From: Evansella vedderi
Lineage (GTDB): Bacteria; Bacillota; Bacilli; Bacillales; Salisediminibacteriaceae
Reading direction: 5' to 3'
Assembly: GCF_030813435.1 (NCBI RefSeq)
Contig: NZ_JAUSUG010000005.1
Span: 1 to 64,000 of the forward strand
DNA length: 64,000 nucleotides
A model generated the notes under the pieces. It saw only the letters and a program-made list of their open reading frames with translations, had not been told where the DNA came from and did not search any database. Positions 25,234-34,556 of the stretch are shown in pieces. Each line of letters starts with the position of its first letter. Positions within the stretch are counted from its first letter, which is position 1. Made by a program: the position numbers and the translations under genes.

Positions 25234-25590
25234 ATGACTAATCCTTATGATAAGGCACAAGAATTAGCGGGTGTCTTAAGAAACAGCGAAGAATTCACTA
25301 CACTAAAGAACCTTCATGAAGAGGTAAACAAAGACGAGGTTGCTAAGCGTATGCTAGATAACTTCCGCAATGTTCAACTTGAGCTGCAACAGAAGCAAAT
25401 GCAAGGTGAGCAAATTACAGAAGAGGAAATTCAACAAGCACAGAAGCAATTTGAATTAGTACAGCAGCATGAAACTATTTCAAAGCTAATGGAAGCGGAA
25501 CAACGCATGAGCCAATTAATTACTGAGTTAAATCAAGCGATAACAGCTCCATTAGAAGAGCTATACGGAGCAGAAGCTCAACAAAGCTAA
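25234..25590 (+). CDS. yheA: YheA family protein (YlbF/YmcA-like)
   Basis: 118 residues, almost wholly helical and glutamine-rich (LQQKQMQGEQITEEEIQQAQ), a member of the YlbF/YmcA/YheA (DUF964) family of small coiled-coil proteins. YlbF and YmcA act in RNA turnover and in Spo0A activation; the role of YheA itself is not known to me. ATG 25234 follows AAGGAGG by 8 bases. It is downstream of yheB beyond a 680-base gap occupied by two repeats, so it probably has its own promoter. A strong terminator follows. Confidence 0.9.
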   Translation: MTNPYDKAQELAGVLRNSEEFTTLKNLHEEVNKDEVAKRMLDNFRNVQLELQQKQMQGEQITEEEIQQAQKQFELVQQHETISKLMEAEQRMSQLITELNQAITAPLEELYGAEAQQS

Positions 25591-25665
25591 AAATAACTTA
25601 AAAGAACTGAATTATTTTTGATGAGCCTTTTTTTAAAGTCTCAATTTAAAATAAAACTGGTCAGA

Positions 25666-25699
25666 AAACGAATGTGGAAATCAGCACATTCGTTTTTTT
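25666..25699 (+). terminator. Terminator of yheA
   Basis: Stem ACGAATGTG/CACATTCGT (25668-25676 with 25685-25693), then a run of seven or more T. Confidence 0.9.
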
Positions 25700-25821
25700 G
25701 TGGACAAATTAGACCATTAGGCCCCTTTTCTTCTACTGTTAAGTTCTATTCATGAAAAAAAGGACATATATGTATTACCAATACCAATGATAGTAAGGAC
25801 AATTGAAGGGGGATGGCAGCA

Positions 25822-26673
25822 ATGACGTATCGCTTATTAGCGTTAGACATCGATGGGACCCTATTAAAGTCAAATCATCGACTGGCAAAGGAAACAAAGG
25901 AAGCAATTGAATATGCAAAGGATAAAGGGGTGTATGTCACTTTAGCTACGGGTAGAGCATTTCCATCTGCCAAAAAGATAGCTAACGCATTGAAATTAGA
26001 TGATGCTTATTTAGTTACACATGATGGTGCTTATATCGCCTCTGAATTAGAGGAGCCAATATACGAAAGAAGGTTAGATTCTGACAGAGCATATCAAATT
26101 GTAGATATTCTGGAAAATTATCATTGCCATGTGAGGCTCTTACACGAAAAATATTCTATTGCTAATAAAGTAAGACAACGGAATTATTTGATTGCTAAAA
26201 TGAACATAGGTGTTCGTGAGCCTTTGTTTTATCCTGTTAATTTTGTTGACTCAGTTAGTCATCACCTAATCGATCAACCTTTAACCGTTCCAAAAATTAG
26301 AGCTCATTTCTGGAATGAAAAAGAGCGAAGGGATGCAATAGAAGAAATAAATGAGTCAGTAAGGCATGTAAATTTGACCTCCTCTGCAGAAGGAAGCCTA
26401 GACATTGTGGATGCATCTGCTTCCAAAGCGAGAGGGATGCAAGTGCTCGGGAAAAAATTAGGGATTAAGCTTCAAGAAATGGTTGCCGTCGGCTCCTTTG
26501 ATAACGATATAGAGATGCTTACACAATCAGGACTTGGTATTGCAATGGGCACTTCACCGAAGCACGTTAAAGAGGCTGCTGACTGGGTAACTAGGTCTAA
26601 TAATCAAAATGGAGTTGGCTATGCTGTAAGAGAAGTATTCCGAAAGCAGCTTCACCCAGCTGTCTATAAATAA
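25822..26673 (+). CDS. yhaX: Cof-type HAD phosphatase (YhaX-like)
   Basis: A haloacid dehalogenase family phosphatase of about 283 residues. Motif I is LDIDGTLL at the N-terminus, motif II LATGR, and motif IV VGSFDNDIEML with GIAMGTSP behind it; a type IIB cap lies between. Cof-type enzymes dephosphorylate sugar phosphates or cofactors; the substrate cannot be read. ATG 25822 (MTYRLLALD) is preferred over ATG 25813, which abuts the GAAGGGGG site. Position before hemZ matches B. subtilis yhaX. Confidence 0.85.
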   Translation: MTYRLLALDIDGTLLKSNHRLAKETKEAIEYAKDKGVYVTLATGRAFPSAKKIANALKLDDAYLVTHDGAYIASELEEPIYERRLDSDRAYQIVDILENYHCHVRLLHEKYSIANKVRQRNYLIAKMNIGVREPLFYPVNFVDSVSHHLIDQPLTVPKIRAHFWNEKERRDAIEEINESVRHVNLTSSAEGSLDIVDASASKARGMQVLGKKLGIKLQEMVAVGSFDNDIEMLTQSGLGIAMGTSPKHVKEAADWVTRSNNQNGVGYAVREVFRKQLHPAVYK

Positions 26674-26677
26674 GAAC

Positions 26678-26735
26678 AGGTTATTTTCGTAATTTTTTAT
26701 GCTTTTTTTGAAAAGCTTGGAGAGGCGGAAGATGG
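26678..26735 (+). repeat. Partial family D repeat
   Basis: Family D-like left end (CAGGTTATTTTCGTAATTTT, then GAAAAGCTTGGAGAGGCGGAAG), running directly into the terminator of the HAD gene. Confidence 0.5.
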
Positions 26736-26740
26736 CAAGA

Positions 26741-26781
26741 AGAAGGTATTCTAAGCGAGAGCTAAGGATACCTTCTTTTTT
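26741..26781 (+). terminator. Terminator after the HAD gene
   Basis: Stem AGAAGGTAT/ATACCTTCT (26741-26749 with 26768-26776), followed by TTTTTT. Confidence 0.8.
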
Positions 26782-26837
26782 ATGGTATAGGAAATTATAT
26801 TTTTCACTCGTGGAAAAGTTTATTTATTATTAATCAC

Positions 26838-26958
26838 GTCTAGCTTCAGCGCCTACTCGCTCGAGGTCAAATGATCTGCCCGCTTAAAAGTAAAAAGCAC
26901 TTTTTATCGGGCAGATGCATTTGCTGGTCGCTCGTAGACAAGGCGCTTGCGCTTTTGT
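26838..26958 (+). repeat. Bacillaceae palindromic repeat (AGCGCCT type)
   Basis: A nested palindrome: GTCTAGCTTCAGCGCCTAC at the left, an inner stem CTGCCCG/CGGGCAG around 26877-26914, and GGTCGCTCGTAGACAAGGCG with CTTGCGCTTTTGTTC at the right. This pattern is a common intergenic element in Bacillaceae genomes, from memory. It lies upstream of hemZ; the rest of 26782-27078 holds no visible gene. Confidence 0.65.
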
Positions 26959-27078
26959 TCTGTGGGTAAACCCGGTTCATGCTATATCTAGCTTATATGT
27001 AACCTTCCTGTTGACTCGGGGCACAATACATAGATACACTGTATTAAGCAATGTGACAGATAGAAAGGAACGACGAAG

Positions 27079-28593
27079 ATGAAGGTTATTGAACTTTTAG
27101 GAGTACAAGAGTCATTTCAACGATCCTGTGAACGAATCGTTCAGCTCTTCTTTGAAGAATCTACAGTCCGTTTTCCAAGTAAACCTGCAAAGGAAGAGGG
27201 ATTGGCCATCTCCTTCCATACTAATGATTTAGAAGACACAAATCAGATGCGAATAACAGGGGAGCTTTTTGAAAATAAAACGAAGGTAAACGCACAGGAT
27301 GTCATTTTTAATATAAACGAACAACCACGAAAGAAAGTGGAGAAACAAGGGGTAAGCTTTGTCCTCCTTAAATTATTAGAAGAATATACAGGAATGGAGC
27401 AACCATGGGGGGTTCTCACGGGAATACGCCCTACGAAGCTTTATCATATGATGCGTCGGGAAGGTAAATCAAAGGAAGAAATCGCAGAAATCCTTCAAGA
27501 AAAATACTTACTCCAGCCGGAAAAAATTCAATTACTACAACAAATTGTGGAACGCCAGCTTACGGTTGTTCCTGATCTTGACCGAATTGGTGAAGAGGTT
27601 AGTATTTATATTGGCATTCCCTTTTGTCCGACAATGTGTGCCTATTGCACCTTCCCAGCTTACCCGATTAACGGAAGGAACGGCTCTGTGGAAGAGTTCT
27701 TGATGGGGCTTCATTACGAGATGGAAAAAACAGGTCAATGGCTGAAGGATAACAACATAAGAATTACTACTATTTATTATGGTGGAGGTACTCCCACTAG
27801 TATTACTGCAGAACAGATGGATGCCCTTTATGCAAAAATGTATAAGGTTTTTCCAGCAGTGGAAAATGTGAGAGAGCTAACGGTGGAAGCTGGGCGTCCT
27901 GATACAATTGAACCTGCAAAAATAGATGTATTAAACAAGTGGAATGTGGACCGCATTAGTGTCAATCCTCAATCGTTCACGGATGATACACTAAAAGCTA
28001 TTGGCAGACGCCATTCGGTAGAAGAAACGATTACGAAATATCATTTAGCATTTAAAATGGGACTGACAAATATTAATATGGACTTAATTATTGGACTTCC
28101 AGGTGAAGGAAAAGAAGAATTCTCCCATACCTTGGAGGTTACGAAAGAGCTTCAACCTGCATCCTTAACCGTTCATACGTTATCTTATAAGCGGGCATCC
28201 CAAATGACGAGATATAAGGAAAAATATAAGGTAGCAGGGCGGGATGAAATTCATGAAATGATGGAGATGGCAAGTCACTGGATGAAGAAGGAAGGCTATG
28301 TACCATATTACCTCTATCGTCAAAAAAATATTTTAGGAAACCTGGAGAATGTGGGCTATGCTAAACCGGAACAGGAAAGCTTATACAATATCATGATTAT
28401 GGAGGAGGCCCAAACGATTATTGGCTTAGGCTGCGGTGCTTCCAGCAAGTGGGTGGATCCTATTACTGGTAAAATTGATCGATATGCTAATCCAAAGGAT
28501 CCGCAAACGTATATAAGTAAATATGAAGAATATACCCATAAAAAAATAGAACAATTAACAGAACTATTTTCCAGAAAAAGGACGGAAGTATAA
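27079..28593 (+). CDS. hemZ: Radical SAM coproporphyrinogen dehydrogenase-like protein HemZ
   Basis: 504 residues, the HemZ form, with an N-terminal extension of about 160 residues (including GVLTGIRPTKLYH) before the radical SAM core. The Fe-S cysteines are in IPFCPTMCAYCTFPAY (CxxxCxxC), followed by the SAM-binding YYGGGTPTS and MDLIIGLPGEG. Oxygen-independent coproporphyrinogen oxidation is the classical assignment. Family members can also act as haem chaperones (HemW), so activity should be treated as inferred. It lies in the same place as B. subtilis hemZ. Confidence 0.9.
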   Translation: MKVIELLGVQESFQRSCERIVQLFFEESTVRFPSKPAKEEGLAISFHTNDLEDTNQMRITGELFENKTKVNAQDVIFNINEQPRKKVEKQGVSFVLLKLLEEYTGMEQPWGVLTGIRPTKLYHMMRREGKSKEEIAEILQEKYLLQPEKIQLLQQIVERQLTVVPDLDRIGEEVSIYIGIPFCPTMCAYCTFPAYPINGRNGSVEEFLMGLHYEMEKTGQWLKDNNIRITTIYYGGGTPTSITAEQMDALYAKMYKVFPAVENVRELTVEAGRPDTIEPAKIDVLNKWNVDRISVNPQSFTDDTLKAIGRRHSVEETITKYHLAFKMGLTNINMDLIIGLPGEGKEEFSHTLEVTKELQPASLTVHTLSYKRASQMTRYKEKYKVAGRDEIHEMMEMASHWMKKEGYVPYYLYRQKNILGNLENVGYAKPEQESLYNIMIMEEAQTIIGLGCGASSKWVDPITGKIDRYANPKDPQTYISKYEEYTHKKIEQLTELFSRKRTEV

Positions 28594-28616
28594 AGTAAAG
28601 GTATAAGAGAGGTAGG

Positions 28617-29054
28617 ATGAAAGTGGATGAGCAAAAATTACGGGATAAGTTTGAAGAGGCCATAAAAGTTCATAATGATGGGACTGGTCAATTATTTTTA
28701 TATTCCCTTTTAGATTTTGACATTCAATATGATGAACAGAAAGAGACGGTTTCCATAACTGTACCCGTTTCTGAAATTATGTTTAATCCCATTGGCTTCA
28801 TTCACGGGGGATTAATAACTTATATCGCAGACACTGCGATGGGACATTTGTGTGCTGCTTTTGCAGATAGCCCATGTGTATCTTTGGAGTTAAAAACACA
28901 ATTTTTAAATACGGCAAGAGAGGGACAAGTTCATGCGAAGGCATCCTTCTTAAAGAAAGGGAGAAGTGTGCAGTTTGCGGAGTGTGTGTTAGAGGATAAT
29001 AAGGGGAAAATGTTAGCGAAAGTTTCTGGTACTTTTTATTCTATAAATAAGTAA
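28617..29054 (+). CDS. Hotdog-fold thioesterase (PaaI-like)
   Basis: 145 residues with the PaaI/4-hydroxybenzoyl-CoA thioesterase signature NPIGFIHGGLITYIADTAMG (helix start HGG with a following acidic residue), then LELKTQFLNTAREG. It probably hydrolyses acyl-CoA thioesters; the substrate is unknown. It is 23 bases behind hemZ on the same strand and likely co-transcribed. The start is ATG 28617 or GTG 28623: the GAGG site is 5-6 bases from the first and 11 from the second. A bidirectional terminator follows beyond a small palindrome. Confidence 0.85.
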   Translation: MKVDEQKLRDKFEEAIKVHNDGTGQLFLYSLLDFDIQYDEQKETVSITVPVSEIMFNPIGFIHGGLITYIADTAMGHLCAAFADSPCVSLELKTQFLNTAREGQVHAKASFLKKGRSVQFAECVLEDNKGKMLAKVSGTFYSINK

Positions 29055-29056
29055 TG

Positions 29057-29138
29057 GTATTTGCTTCGCTCGTCGCTCGCCCACTCGAGAAAACCACTCG
29101 TGTGGGCTTTCGAAAGATTACGACGGCTACGCAAATAC
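29057..29138. repeat. Short palindromic repeat
   Basis: GTATTTGCTTCGCTCGTCG (29057-29075) is an imperfect inverted copy of CGACGGCTACGCAAATAC (29121-29138), with an inner GCCCAC/GTGGGC stem. It lies next to a terminator between convergent genes. Confidence 0.6.
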
Positions 29139-29141
29139 TTC

Positions 29142-29189
29142 GAGGGAGAATCAAAAGGTAAAAAATACCCTTTGATTCTCCCTCTTTCT
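29142..29189. terminator. Bidirectional terminator
   Basis: A 14-bp stem GAGGGAGAATCAAA/TTTGATTCTCCCTC (29142-29155 with 29171-29184) with an inner AGG/CCC extension and T-rich flanks, shared by the thioesterase gene and the convergent YhzD-like gene. Confidence 0.85.
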
Positions 29190-29374
29190 TATGGTTTGAA
29201 GTAAATTAGTCCTGCTGAGGATCGAACGATTCGACTTGTATTAATTTCGATCTTTTCTTCTTTTAGGCGTTTGAGTCCCTTATGTTTTGCATCTTGGTCA
29301 TCTTTAGCATGAAAGGATTCATTGAGTAATACGGAACCATCCGCATTAAAAGCCGTAACGAAATATTTTCCCAT
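29189..29374 (-). CDS. YhzD-like small protein
   Basis: 61 residues: an N-terminal beta hairpin (KYFVTAFNADGSVLLNESF), a lysine-rich helix (DDQDAKHKGLKRLKEE) and a short C-terminal strand. This resembles the YhzD family of small Bacillus proteins, from memory. GGGGGAAAC precedes the ATG. It is a single gene, divergent from yhaO. Function unknown. Confidence 0.75.
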   Translation of the reverse strand: MGKYFVTAFNADGSVLLNESFHAKDDQDAKHKGLKRLKEEKIEINTSRIVRSSAGLIYFKP

Positions 29375-29554
29375 GCATGTTTCCCCCTAAAAAATTTTTC
29401 CTCCTTTTTTAAACTTTACGTAACTATTCCCCGTTCCTATCTAGATAAAACTTTCTAGGAAAAACTTGAAAAAATACTTTTTTGATGGGGAACGTTTATT
29501 CTGTTATATGTTATACTTCATGTAATAGAAGAAAAAAATGGAAGGGTGATGGGA

Positions 29555-30787
29555 ATGATCCGTTTTATACATGCTGCAGATCTTCACCTAGGTCGGGCGA
29601 TTCGAACCCGTGGTGACTTGCCTGAACATATGAAGGAGACCATTCAACAAGCAACCTACACTTCTTTTGAAAGAATTGTAGATCAAGCGCTGGAATGGAA
29701 CGTGGACTTTGTATTAATAAGTGGAGATGTGTACGATCACGAAGAAAGGTCTTTAAGGGGACAATGGTTTGTAAGAAAACAAGCAAAAAGGCTGGAAGTG
29801 AAAGGAATTCCATTATTTATTATTCACGGAAATCATGACCCACTAAATTCAAATGTAGTTAGACAAAATATACCAGCCAATGTTCATATTTTTTCCCAGG
29901 ACGTAGAAGGGGTCCCCATCACTACAAAAGGGAAAGACAAGGTATATATATATGGATTTAGTTATCCTCAAAAAGCTTATTATGAAAATCCTATTCCAAA
30001 GTATGAAAGGAAAAATGACCCTGATTCCTATCATATAGCTATGCTTCATGGTCAGGAAGCTGGTAATAAAGAGCACGAACCGTATGCCCCCTTTACTCTA
30101 AAGGAAGTGCAGGAAAAGGATTTTCATTATTGGGCATTAGGACACATTCATAAGCGGCAAACATTATCTCCTAATCCTCCCGTTGTGTATCCTGGAAATA
30201 TTCAAGGGGCTCATCGAAATGAAACAGGGGAAAAAGGGGCTTATTTAGTTGAAATGACAAAAGTAGAAACAACTATGACCTTTCTTCCAACCAATCCTGT
30301 TCAATGGGAGAAGATTACCGTCTCCATTGAAGGATTGGAAACGTATGATGAGCTTTTGGAACAGTTAGAAGAAGAATTGTCCCTAAAAGAAGAAAACAAA
30401 CTATTCCTTCTTGACCTTACGATTCATGGAAGTGGCCCTTTGCATGATATTTTACTGGAGGATTCGAAACAAGACGAACTTCTCACGATCCTCAGAGAGG
30501 AAGTTCTTGAGACGGCAGGTTGGGTTGATCGTATTCATGTACAAACAATTCCCGTTATTGATAGAAATCAGTTAAGGAAGCAAGATCATCTGTTAGGGGA
30601 TGTTGTTAGAATAGTGGATGACTTTAAAGAGAAACATCCTGAGGTAAATGTATTAGAGCAAGTATATGGACATGCTTCCCTAAGAAAATACCTTACCCCT
30701 TTAACGGAAAAGGATGTAAAAGAAATAGTTGATGAGGCTGAAATGAGGCTTTTAACTCCACTTTTAAGGGAGCTGGAAAGACAATGA
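29555..30787 (+). CDS. yhaO: DNA repair exonuclease YhaO (SbcD/Mre11-like)
   Basis: A metallophosphoesterase nuclease of about 410 residues. All five motifs of the Mre11/SbcD family can be seen in order: HAADLHLG, SGDVYDHE, HGNHDP, LHGQE and LGHIHKRQ, followed by a C-terminal capping/partner-binding region. It works with the ATPase encoded by the overlapping yhaN (ATGA overlap). ATG 29555 (MIRFIHAADLH) is chosen because GAAGGGTG lies 7 bases upstream; earlier GTG/ATG codons fall within or next to that site. Confidence 0.92.
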   Translation: MIRFIHAADLHLGRAIRTRGDLPEHMKETIQQATYTSFERIVDQALEWNVDFVLISGDVYDHEERSLRGQWFVRKQAKRLEVKGIPLFIIHGNHDPLNSNVVRQNIPANVHIFSQDVEGVPITTKGKDKVYIYGFSYPQKAYYENPIPKYERKNDPDSYHIAMLHGQEAGNKEHEPYAPFTLKEVQEKDFHYWALGHIHKRQTLSPNPPVVYPGNIQGAHRNETGEKGAYLVEMTKVETTMTFLPTNPVQWEKITVSIEGLETYDELLEQLEEELSLKEENKLFLLDLTIHGSGPLHDILLEDSKQDELLTILREEVLETAGWVDRIHVQTIPVIDRNQLRKQDHLLGDVVRIVDDFKEKHPEVNVLEQVYGHASLRKYLTPLTEKDVKEIVDEAEMRLLTPLLRELERQ

Positions 30788-33700
30788 AAATAGTAAATGT
30801 TCATATTTATGGCTATGGAAAATGGAAGGATCAAAGCTGGGAGTTGTCGGAGGATGGAGTTCAATTGTTTTTTGGTGAGAATGAATCTGGTAAATCCACC
30901 TTCATGTCTTTTATAAAGGCAATTCTTTTTGGATTCCCGAAAAAATCAGACAATCAATATATCCCAGTAGACACGGATTCCTATGGAGGAACGATTAAAC
31001 TCCTTTCTGAGCAATTTGGAGAAGTGGTTGTGGAAAGGGTAAAGGGAAGAAAGGTCAGTGGGGAGGTTACTGTTTATTTTCATGATGGAACTTCTGGCGG
31101 GGAGGAAGAACTGGCTAAGGTTCTTGATGATATAGATCAAACTACTTTTCAGGGAATCTTTCATTTCGACCTAGATGGCTTAAATGGAATCGATAAAATG
31201 ACTCCAGAGGAATTAAACCAATTTTTGTATGATACCGGTCTTGGTGGTGGACAATCCATATCCGCCATTGAAAAGAAAATAAATGTGGATATGGAGAAGC
31301 TTTATAAGCCAAGGGGTAAGAAAACGGAAATGAATCTTCTATTGAAAGAAATGGAAGGGAAGGAAAGGGATATTCACCAATGGGAAGAACGGATTGACCG
31401 ATACGAGGAATTAACTAGCCTTATTAAACAGAAGGAAGAAAATATAAAAGATAATAAAAACCAGCAAGCTGTTTTACAGGAAAGAATAAAAAAAATGGAA
31501 AAGTACGAAATGATTGTGCCATTGGCAAAGGCATGGGAGGAGAAAAGACTTCAACTTCTAGAGGAGAAGGAGATACAAGATTTTCCGGAAAACGGATTAG
31601 AAAGAATGGATCGGTTCGAGGAGCGACTGTTAGAGAAAAAATCAAATTTAAGGGATGGGAAAGTAAAGGAAAAGCTGTTAAGGGAAAAGTATGAAGCATT
31701 AACGGAACATTCTCCAGATATAATCCATAGAGCTAAAGAGTATATAAGTGAATATGAGCTTTACTCTCATAGACAAAAAGAATTAAACGATTTTCGAGTG
31801 GAAAAAGATCACCTGACTAAACGTATGGAGAGTATGGAGAGGGATTGGAACGGTTCATCCATCGTATCTTTTATGGAAATCCCTTTTCAACCGTTTATGA
31901 AAAATAAACTTTATCATATAAAAGAAAGGGATTTAGTGGAAAATCAAGAGGAAAGGGCTGTTCAACGGGATTTAGAAAGAGTAAATAAAAATATAAACGA
32001 ACTTATGGGCCAAATAAAAGAAAATAATCTTGATCTTCTAGCAGACGAAGAGATTTTACAATTAGAAGAAAAACTTTCGAAGGTAAAGGGAAAACAACAA
32101 TTGCTTGATGAAAAGGCCACATTAGTGGAACAGCTCCAATATATGCAAAAACAGCATCGGATTATGAGACAGAGAGATAAACAAACGGAGTATATATTTT
32201 TTATCCTAACTATCGTTTTCACTGGCCTCGCCATATTTGTATTGCCTGAAATCATTCTAGCTTTATCCATTGTCTTACTCTCTATTCTTTCATGTGGTAT
32301 GGGAATTCAAAAACGTCTTGCTTCGAAAAAATGGGATAAGGAAATGAAAAGGGATGCAAGCATACTTAAGGAAAAAATAAAAAAAATAGAAGATATTATC
32401 TCCTCCAATAATATGGAAGAAGGGGAACAGTTAAATAAAATTTTATTTTACCAAAGGGAAAAACAATTAAATCAACAGCAGCTTAAGTATCAATTGGGGG
32501 AGCTTTATATTAAAAAGGGAAATCTAGAGGAAGATCTTGAAATTATTAGAAAAAATAGAGGAGAAATAAGCATCGAATTAAGTGAATGGTGTACACAGTT
32601 TTCTCTTCCTCAAGATGAAGACTACCTTTATTATGAGGGGTTGCTTGATACATTAGAGGAATGGAATAAAATACACGAACAAAGGGAACAGATCCAAGCT
32701 AAAATGGATCGAATGGAGCGAATTCAACATGAATTTTCCAATAAGGTAAAGGAGTTAATTAGGGAGCTTAAACCAACTATATTAGAGGATCAAACATTGC
32801 AGAGATCAATAGAATTACTAATACAATTCCTTAACGAGGTAGAAAGAACAGAGAGAAGGAGAAGCTCTGTTCAAGAACAGATTTCTAACTGTAAGGAAAC
32901 TATTTCAAAATTTCAGGTAGAAATAGAAGATATAATGGGTGAAATGGAAGAGTTATTACGAAAAGCAGCAGTATCCAGTTTAGAGGATTATAGAAAGAAA
33001 GGTGCTGCAAACGAACGTTACCAAAGGCTTCAAGGGGAATATAAGCAACTATGGCTCCAAATGAAGCTTATAATCAGGAATGAAGAAGAATTAAGTCAAA
33101 CGGTTCCCCTTCTATTAGACGGAGAATTAAAGCCTATTTATGAATTGAGTAATTTGAAAGGGCAGTTAATAGAGCTAGATACGGCTAATGAAGAAACATA
33201 TAAGGATTTAGCTGCTATAAAAAAGGAGTTATCCGTTTTAGTGGAAGACGGAACGTATGAAGAGGTCCTGCAAGAGTTTACCCAAATGAAAGAGGAATTG
33301 AATTCATTAGGGAAAAAATGGGCAGTCCTTTCTATTAGTAAACATATTATCCAAGAGGTTAAACGGATGTATGAACAGGAAAAACAGCCTGCCGTCATAA
33401 AAGAGGCAGAAGTATTGTTTTCCTCCATGACAAATGGAGAATATCGAAAGCTATTTGCACCATTGGGGGAAGAACGTTTTATTTTGGAGAGACATGATGG
33501 TGTGAGGTTTGATCCGGCACAATTGAGCCGAGGTACTTGTGAATTGCTGTATCTAGCTTTTCGTTTTGCATTAGCAAAAAAGTTTCCGAAAAAGGAAGCA
33601 TTTCCGTTGGTTATGGATGAAGCCTTAGTCAATATTGATCGGTCACGCAGAAAGCAAGTGTTAAAATTGGTGGAGGATATTTCTCAATATCGTCAAGTTT

Positions 33701-33789
33701 TGTTTTTTACTTGTCATAATCACATTAGGAAAGAAATGAATGGAAATTTATTAACTTTGCCTGAAAGTGGGGTCTTACCGCGTCTGTGA
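30784..33789 (+). CDS. yhaN: SbcC/Rad50-like ATPase YhaN
   Basis: 1001 residues with SMC/Rad50 architecture: Walker A GENESGKSTFMSF at about 29-41, long coiled-coil arms, and C-terminal signature LSRGTCELLYLAFRFAL (from residue 913) with Walker B LVMDEALVNID (from about 941). Unusually for an SbcC relative, two hydrophobic helices interrupt the coiled coil at about 469-508 (IFFILTIVFTGLAIFVLPE, then LALSIVLLSILSC), so the apex may sit in the membrane instead of carrying a zinc hook. There is no CxxC hook. Partner of YhaO. The length is slightly above the B. subtilis protein. Confidence 0.92.
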   Translation: MKIVNVHIYGYGKWKDQSWELSEDGVQLFFGENESGKSTFMSFIKAILFGFPKKSDNQYIPVDTDSYGGTIKLLSEQFGEVVVERVKGRKVSGEVTVYFHDGTSGGEEELAKVLDDIDQTTFQGIFHFDLDGLNGIDKMTPEELNQFLYDTGLGGGQSISAIEKKINVDMEKLYKPRGKKTEMNLLLKEMEGKERDIHQWEERIDRYEELTSLIKQKEENIKDNKNQQAVLQERIKKMEKYEMIVPLAKAWEEKRLQLLEEKEIQDFPENGLERMDRFEERLLEKKSNLRDGKVKEKLLREKYEALTEHSPDIIHRAKEYISEYELYSHRQKELNDFRVEKDHLTKRMESMERDWNGSSIVSFMEIPFQPFMKNKLYHIKERDLVENQEERAVQRDLERVNKNINELMGQIKENNLDLLADEEILQLEEKLSKVKGKQQLLDEKATLVEQLQYMQKQHRIMRQRDKQTEYIFFILTIVFTGLAIFVLPEIILALSIVLLSILSCGMGIQKRLASKKWDKEMKRDASILKEKIKKIEDIISSNNMEEGEQLNKILFYQREKQLNQQQLKYQLGELYIKKGNLEEDLEIIRKNRGEISIELSEWCTQFSLPQDEDYLYYEGLLDTLEEWNKIHEQREQIQAKMDRMERIQHEFSNKVKELIRELKPTILEDQTLQRSIELLIQFLNEVERTERRRSSVQEQISNCKETISKFQVEIEDIMGEMEELLRKAAVSSLEDYRKKGAANERYQRLQGEYKQLWLQMKLIIRNEEELSQTVPLLLDGELKPIYELSNLKGQLIELDTANEETYKDLAAIKKELSVLVEDGTYEEVLQEFTQMKEELNSLGKKWAVLSISKHIIQEVKRMYEQEKQPAVIKEAEVLFSSMTNGEYRKLFAPLGEERFILERHDGVRFDPAQLSRGTCELLYLAFRFALAKKFPKKEAFPLVMDEALVNIDRSRRKQVLKLVEDISQYRQVLFFTCHNHIRKEMNGNLLTLPESGVLPRL

Positions 33790-33858
33790 AATCCCTTTTA
33801 ACCTAGATGATCTTTTGGTAAAATGTATGGAGGTAAAGAAGGCTTGGAGGTTTTTTCA

Positions 33859-34413
33859 TTGCAAAATGATCAAAACTGGATGAATTATGAGAAAATTAAA
33901 GATCATTTCATTCATAGTATTGCGAAAAACATGACGCTATATGGAATTACACCATCAATAGGAAGGTTATATGGGGCTTTATATTTTTCCGATGAACCGA
34001 TGACGTTGGACGATATGTGCAAAGAACTTGCCATGAGTAAAACAAGTATGAGTACTGGGGTTCGAACATTATCGGACATGAAAATGGTAGAACCTGTTTT
34101 TCGAAGGGGAGTAAGAAAAGATTTATATGAAACAGAAAAGGATTGGTATAAATCTTTTACAGCTTTGTTTTCCCGTCAATGGAAAGCAGCAACCGAAACC
34201 AATATAGAAGAAGCGGAAGAGGCAATGGTCGAGCTTAAGAGGATTTACGAAAACACTGCAGACGAACAATTAAAGATGAGAATTGATAATGATAGGGCAC
34301 GTCTCGAGTATGCTCATCAATATTATCGATGGCTGCTTCGATTTGTAGATGCTGTGGAATCAGGTGCAATATATGATTTAGTTCCGAAAGAAGAGTCAAA
34401 GGACCAAAAATAA
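33859..34413 (+). CDS. GbsR/MarR-type transcriptional regulator
   Basis: A winged-helix regulator of about 184 residues of the GbsR/OpcR group. It has an N-terminal helix IAKNMTLYGITPSIGRLYG, recognition region MSKTSMSTGVRTLSDMKMV followed by the wing FRRGVRKDLYE, and a helical C-terminus. Relatives control glycine betaine synthesis and uptake genes in response to choline; no such genes lie nearby, so the ligand is open. The likely start is TTG 33859, 8 bases after GGAGG; a longer reading from 33823 lacks a ribosome site. In B. subtilis yhaM is next to yhaN; here this gene and cssRS come between. Confidence 0.85.
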   Translation: MQNDQNWMNYEKIKDHFIHSIAKNMTLYGITPSIGRLYGALYFSDEPMTLDDMCKELAMSKTSMSTGVRTLSDMKMVEPVFRRGVRKDLYETEKDWYKSFTALFSRQWKAATETNIEEAEEAMVELKRIYENTADEQLKMRIDNDRARLEYAHQYYRWLLRFVDAVESGAIYDLVPKEESKDQK

Positions 34414-34414
34414 G

Positions 34415-34450
34415 GAGGGTGTCACAGTGACACCCTCTTTCACATTTTTT
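34415..34450 (+). terminator. Terminator after the GbsR-like gene
   Basis: A perfect 10-bp stem GAGGGTGTCA/TGACACCCTC (34415-34424 with 34428-34437), then TTTCACATTTTTT. Confidence 0.9.
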
Positions 34451-34556
34451 CATGGTATTGTTCTTGAACTGACATATAACATTCATTCCTTTTAAGTAAC
34501 TTTTATATTAAAATAGGCTCAATAGGAAAAATGTATAGTAAAAAGGATGATAGAAG

